22,431 nt of DNA from Cyanobacteria bacterium UBA2566 (GTDB taxonomy: Bacteria; Cyanobacteriota; Cyanobacteriia; Cyanobacteriales; Desertifilaceae), in NCBI GenBank assembly GCA_002340255.1, contig DDLS01000060.1, positions 1-22,431 on the forward strand. The letters run 5' to 3'. Position 1 is the stretch's first letter, and each line of letters opens with the position of its first letter. Below the pieces are notes generated by a model. The model worked only from the letters and a program-made list of their open reading frames with translations. It did not search any database and had not been told where the DNA came from. This document shows, piece after piece, positions 20,923 through 22,431 of the stretch. The position numbers and the translations under genes are program-made.

Positions 20923-22401
20923 ATGACTCTTGTAATTCAAGCGCCGATCGCCAACGACCTATCCGTTAGAACCTATCACGCCACCAAACATCGGTTTGAT
21001 GAAAGCTGGGAAGTGATGCTATCGAGTCTCCTGGGATGGGGACGCGCAGCAGGTGCAGACTTTATCGAATTCTTCCTAGAGCGGATCAACTATATCAGTT
21101 GTATGGGCGAAGAGGATACCATTACCAGTATTTCCCCGCGCTTGTCTACCGGTGCAGGAGTGCGGGTATTTCGCGGCAAAGCAGACTGTTATGTGAGTAC
21201 CAACGATCTATCCTTTACGGGACTCAAAGCTGCTCTGGAAAAAGGGTTGCTCATTCTCGGCTTTAACCTCCCTTCTGCCAACTCCTATATTCCCGAAGTA
21301 AACCTCGAACCCCTGCGCGATTATGCCAGCACCAAGGGGAAAGAACTGTGGTTAGAGAACTGTAGCTCCATGCAAGAGATGGGAGATATTCTATTACAAG
21401 CAAGCGATCGCCTCAACCAAAAAGCCTCCCATATCCAATCTCGCCGCGCTGTCTACTTCCGCGACTGGCAAGAAGTCCTCGTCGCTGCCAGTGATGGTAC
21501 CTTTGCTCGCGATATTCGCCTCACCCAGTCCGTTGGTTGCAGTCTGCTCTGTGCCGATGGCAGCCATCGCACCTCTATCGGGCAACGGTTGGGTAGTACA
21601 AGCCAGCCTAATTTTTTACGAAATTGGGAGAGTGAAAATACGGCTTTTGAATTAGCAGAAGCAGCGGGTAAAATGCTCTATGCCGACTATGTAGAATCGG
21701 GAAATTATCCGATTGTAATGGCGAATCAATTTGGTGGCGTAATTTTCCACGAAGCGTGCGGGCACCTCTTAGAAACTACACAAATTGAGCGAAAAACAAC
21801 TCCCTTTATAGATAAAAAAGGCAAAAAAATTGCCCATGAAAATCTCACGGCTTGGGATGAAGGACGCTCAGAAGGTGAGTTTGGAACCATCGATATGGAT
21901 GATGAAGGAATGCCGACTCAGAAAACCCTTTTAATTGAAAATGGCATCCTGAAAAACTTTATCTCCGATCGCGCTGGTTCGATGCGGACGGGACATCCTA
22001 GAACGGGTAGCGGTCGCCGTCAGTCCTACACCTATGCCGCCGCTTCCCGGATGAGAAATACCTACATTGCTCCAGGAGCCTATTCCTTAGATGACATCTT
22101 TGCCTCCATTGATAAAGGCATTTATTGTAAGAAAATGGGCGGCGGAAGTGTCGGCCCAACCGGTGAATTTAACTTTGCCGTTGATGAAGCCTATTTAATT
22201 GAAAAAGGAAAGGTTACCAAACCCTTAAAAGGTGCAACCTTAATCGGGGAAGCCAAGGAAATTATGCAGAAAATTTCCATGAGTTCCCAAGATTTAGGCT
22301 TGGCGGCTGGATTCTGTGGTTCTGTCAGTGGTAGTGTTTATGTTACCGTTGGCCAGCCTCATATTAAGGTCGATTCTATCACCGTGGGCGGGCGATCGTA
22401 G
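20923..22401 (+). CDS. tldD: TldD-type zinc metalloprotease
   Basis: This 492-residue member of the TldD/PmbA (U62) family in E. coli acts with TldE to process or degrade peptides such as microcin B17 precursor and CcdA. The metal motif HEACGH (HExxxH, residues 276-281) is intact, preceded by IVMANQFGGVIF, and the downstream family blocks HPRTGSGRRQSYTYAA, AYSLDDIFASIDKGIYCKKM and GGGSVGPTGEFNFAVDEAYLIEKGK are all present. The window ends 30 bp after its stop, so the expected partner tldE cannot be seen. There is no signal peptide. The start follows a 170-bp divergent region, with no obvious Shine-Dalgarno. Confidence 0.93.
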   Translation: MTLVIQAPIANDLSVRTYHATKHRFDESWEVMLSSLLGWGRAAGADFIEFFLERINYISCMGEEDTITSISPRLSTGAGVRVFRGKADCYVSTNDLSFTGLKAALEKGLLILGFNLPSANSYIPEVNLEPLRDYASTKGKELWLENCSSMQEMGDILLQASDRLNQKASHIQSRRAVYFRDWQEVLVAASDGTFARDIRLTQSVGCSLLCADGSHRTSIGQRLGSTSQPNFLRNWESENTAFELAEAAGKMLYADYVESGNYPIVMANQFGGVIFHEACGHLLETTQIERKTTPFIDKKGKKIAHENLTAWDEGRSEGEFGTIDMDDEGMPTQKTLLIENGILKNFISDRAGSMRTGHPRTGSGRRQSYTYAAASRMRNTYIAPGAYSLDDIFASIDKGIYCKKMGGGSVGPTGEFNFAVDEAYLIEKGKVTKPLKGATLIGEAKEIMQKISMSSQDLGLAAGFCGSVSGSVYVTVGQPHIKVDSITVGGRS

Positions 22402-22414
22402 AGCGCGAAGCGCT
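22402..22414. repeat. Short palindrome after tldD
   Basis: agcgc and gcgct pair around gaa directly after the tldD stop codon. It resembles the palindrome at 1-19 and is followed by the repetitive words agggaatagggaatggg. Probably a dispersed repeat. Confidence 0.5.
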
Positions 22415-22431
22415 AGGGAATAGGGAATGGG

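Overview
The window reads as chromosome of a cyanobacterium, probably a filamentous non-heterocystous one. The palindrome GCGATCGC (HIP1) is scattered throughout. A CobA-HemD fusion, a bifunctional PutA, an IscA/SufA scaffold followed by a small TPR gene, Uma2-type nucleases and many short dispersed inverted repeats are all typical of that phylum. The genus cannot be fixed from sequence reading alone.

Layout. 1-3946: a PD-(D/E)XK nuclease-like gene (minus strand), then putA (proline to glutamate). 4290-6603: a four-EF-hand calcium-binding protein followed, after a strong intercistronic hairpin, by a stand-alone acyl-AMP ligase. 6633-8264: a large acidic cyanobacterial protein of unknown function (minus). 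8462-9753: iscA/sufA, a TPR gene and a 65-residue conserved-looking protein ending at a clear rho-independent terminator. 9846-10309: a GIY-YIG nuclease gene bracketed by two hairpins that share the same 12-nt loop but have unrelated stems. 10503-13553: a membrane-anchored STAND NTPase whose C-terminus is built of eight near-identical 120-bp TPR-like units. 13847-14538: a VapBC-like toxin-antitoxin pair (minus). 14661-17874: a small membrane protein, the CobA-HemD fusion (sirohaem and tetrapyrrole synthesis), a uridine-kinase-like P-loop kinase and a Uma2 nuclease.

18060-18764 is a compact array of eight tRNA genes (Asp, Met/CAT, Trp, Glu, Arg, Asn, Gln, Lys) behind a good sigma70-type promoter. 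It is unusual. Three genes encode their 3' CCA, several have irregular stems or loops, and the Asn gene is interrupted in its anticodon loop by a 24-nt hairpin insertion. The 3' half of the terminal tRNA-Lys, from the anticodon onwards, is repeated 1541 bp downstream (46 of 51 bases identical). The two copies enclose an AT-rich segment with an FGE/SUMF1-domain gene and an uncharacterised convergent gene, which looks like the footprint of an integrated element. Next come a small TPR gene (minus) and tldD, a metalloprotease gene that ends just before the window does.

The strongest leads are the tRNA array with its split tRNA-Asn, the tRNA-Lys-flanked segment, and the STAND-repeat protein. The STAND architecture resembles the diversifying NTPase conflict systems of multicellular bacteria. 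Several small accessory genes (PD-(D/E)XK, GIY-YIG, Uma2, toxin-antitoxin) are scattered between housekeeping genes.
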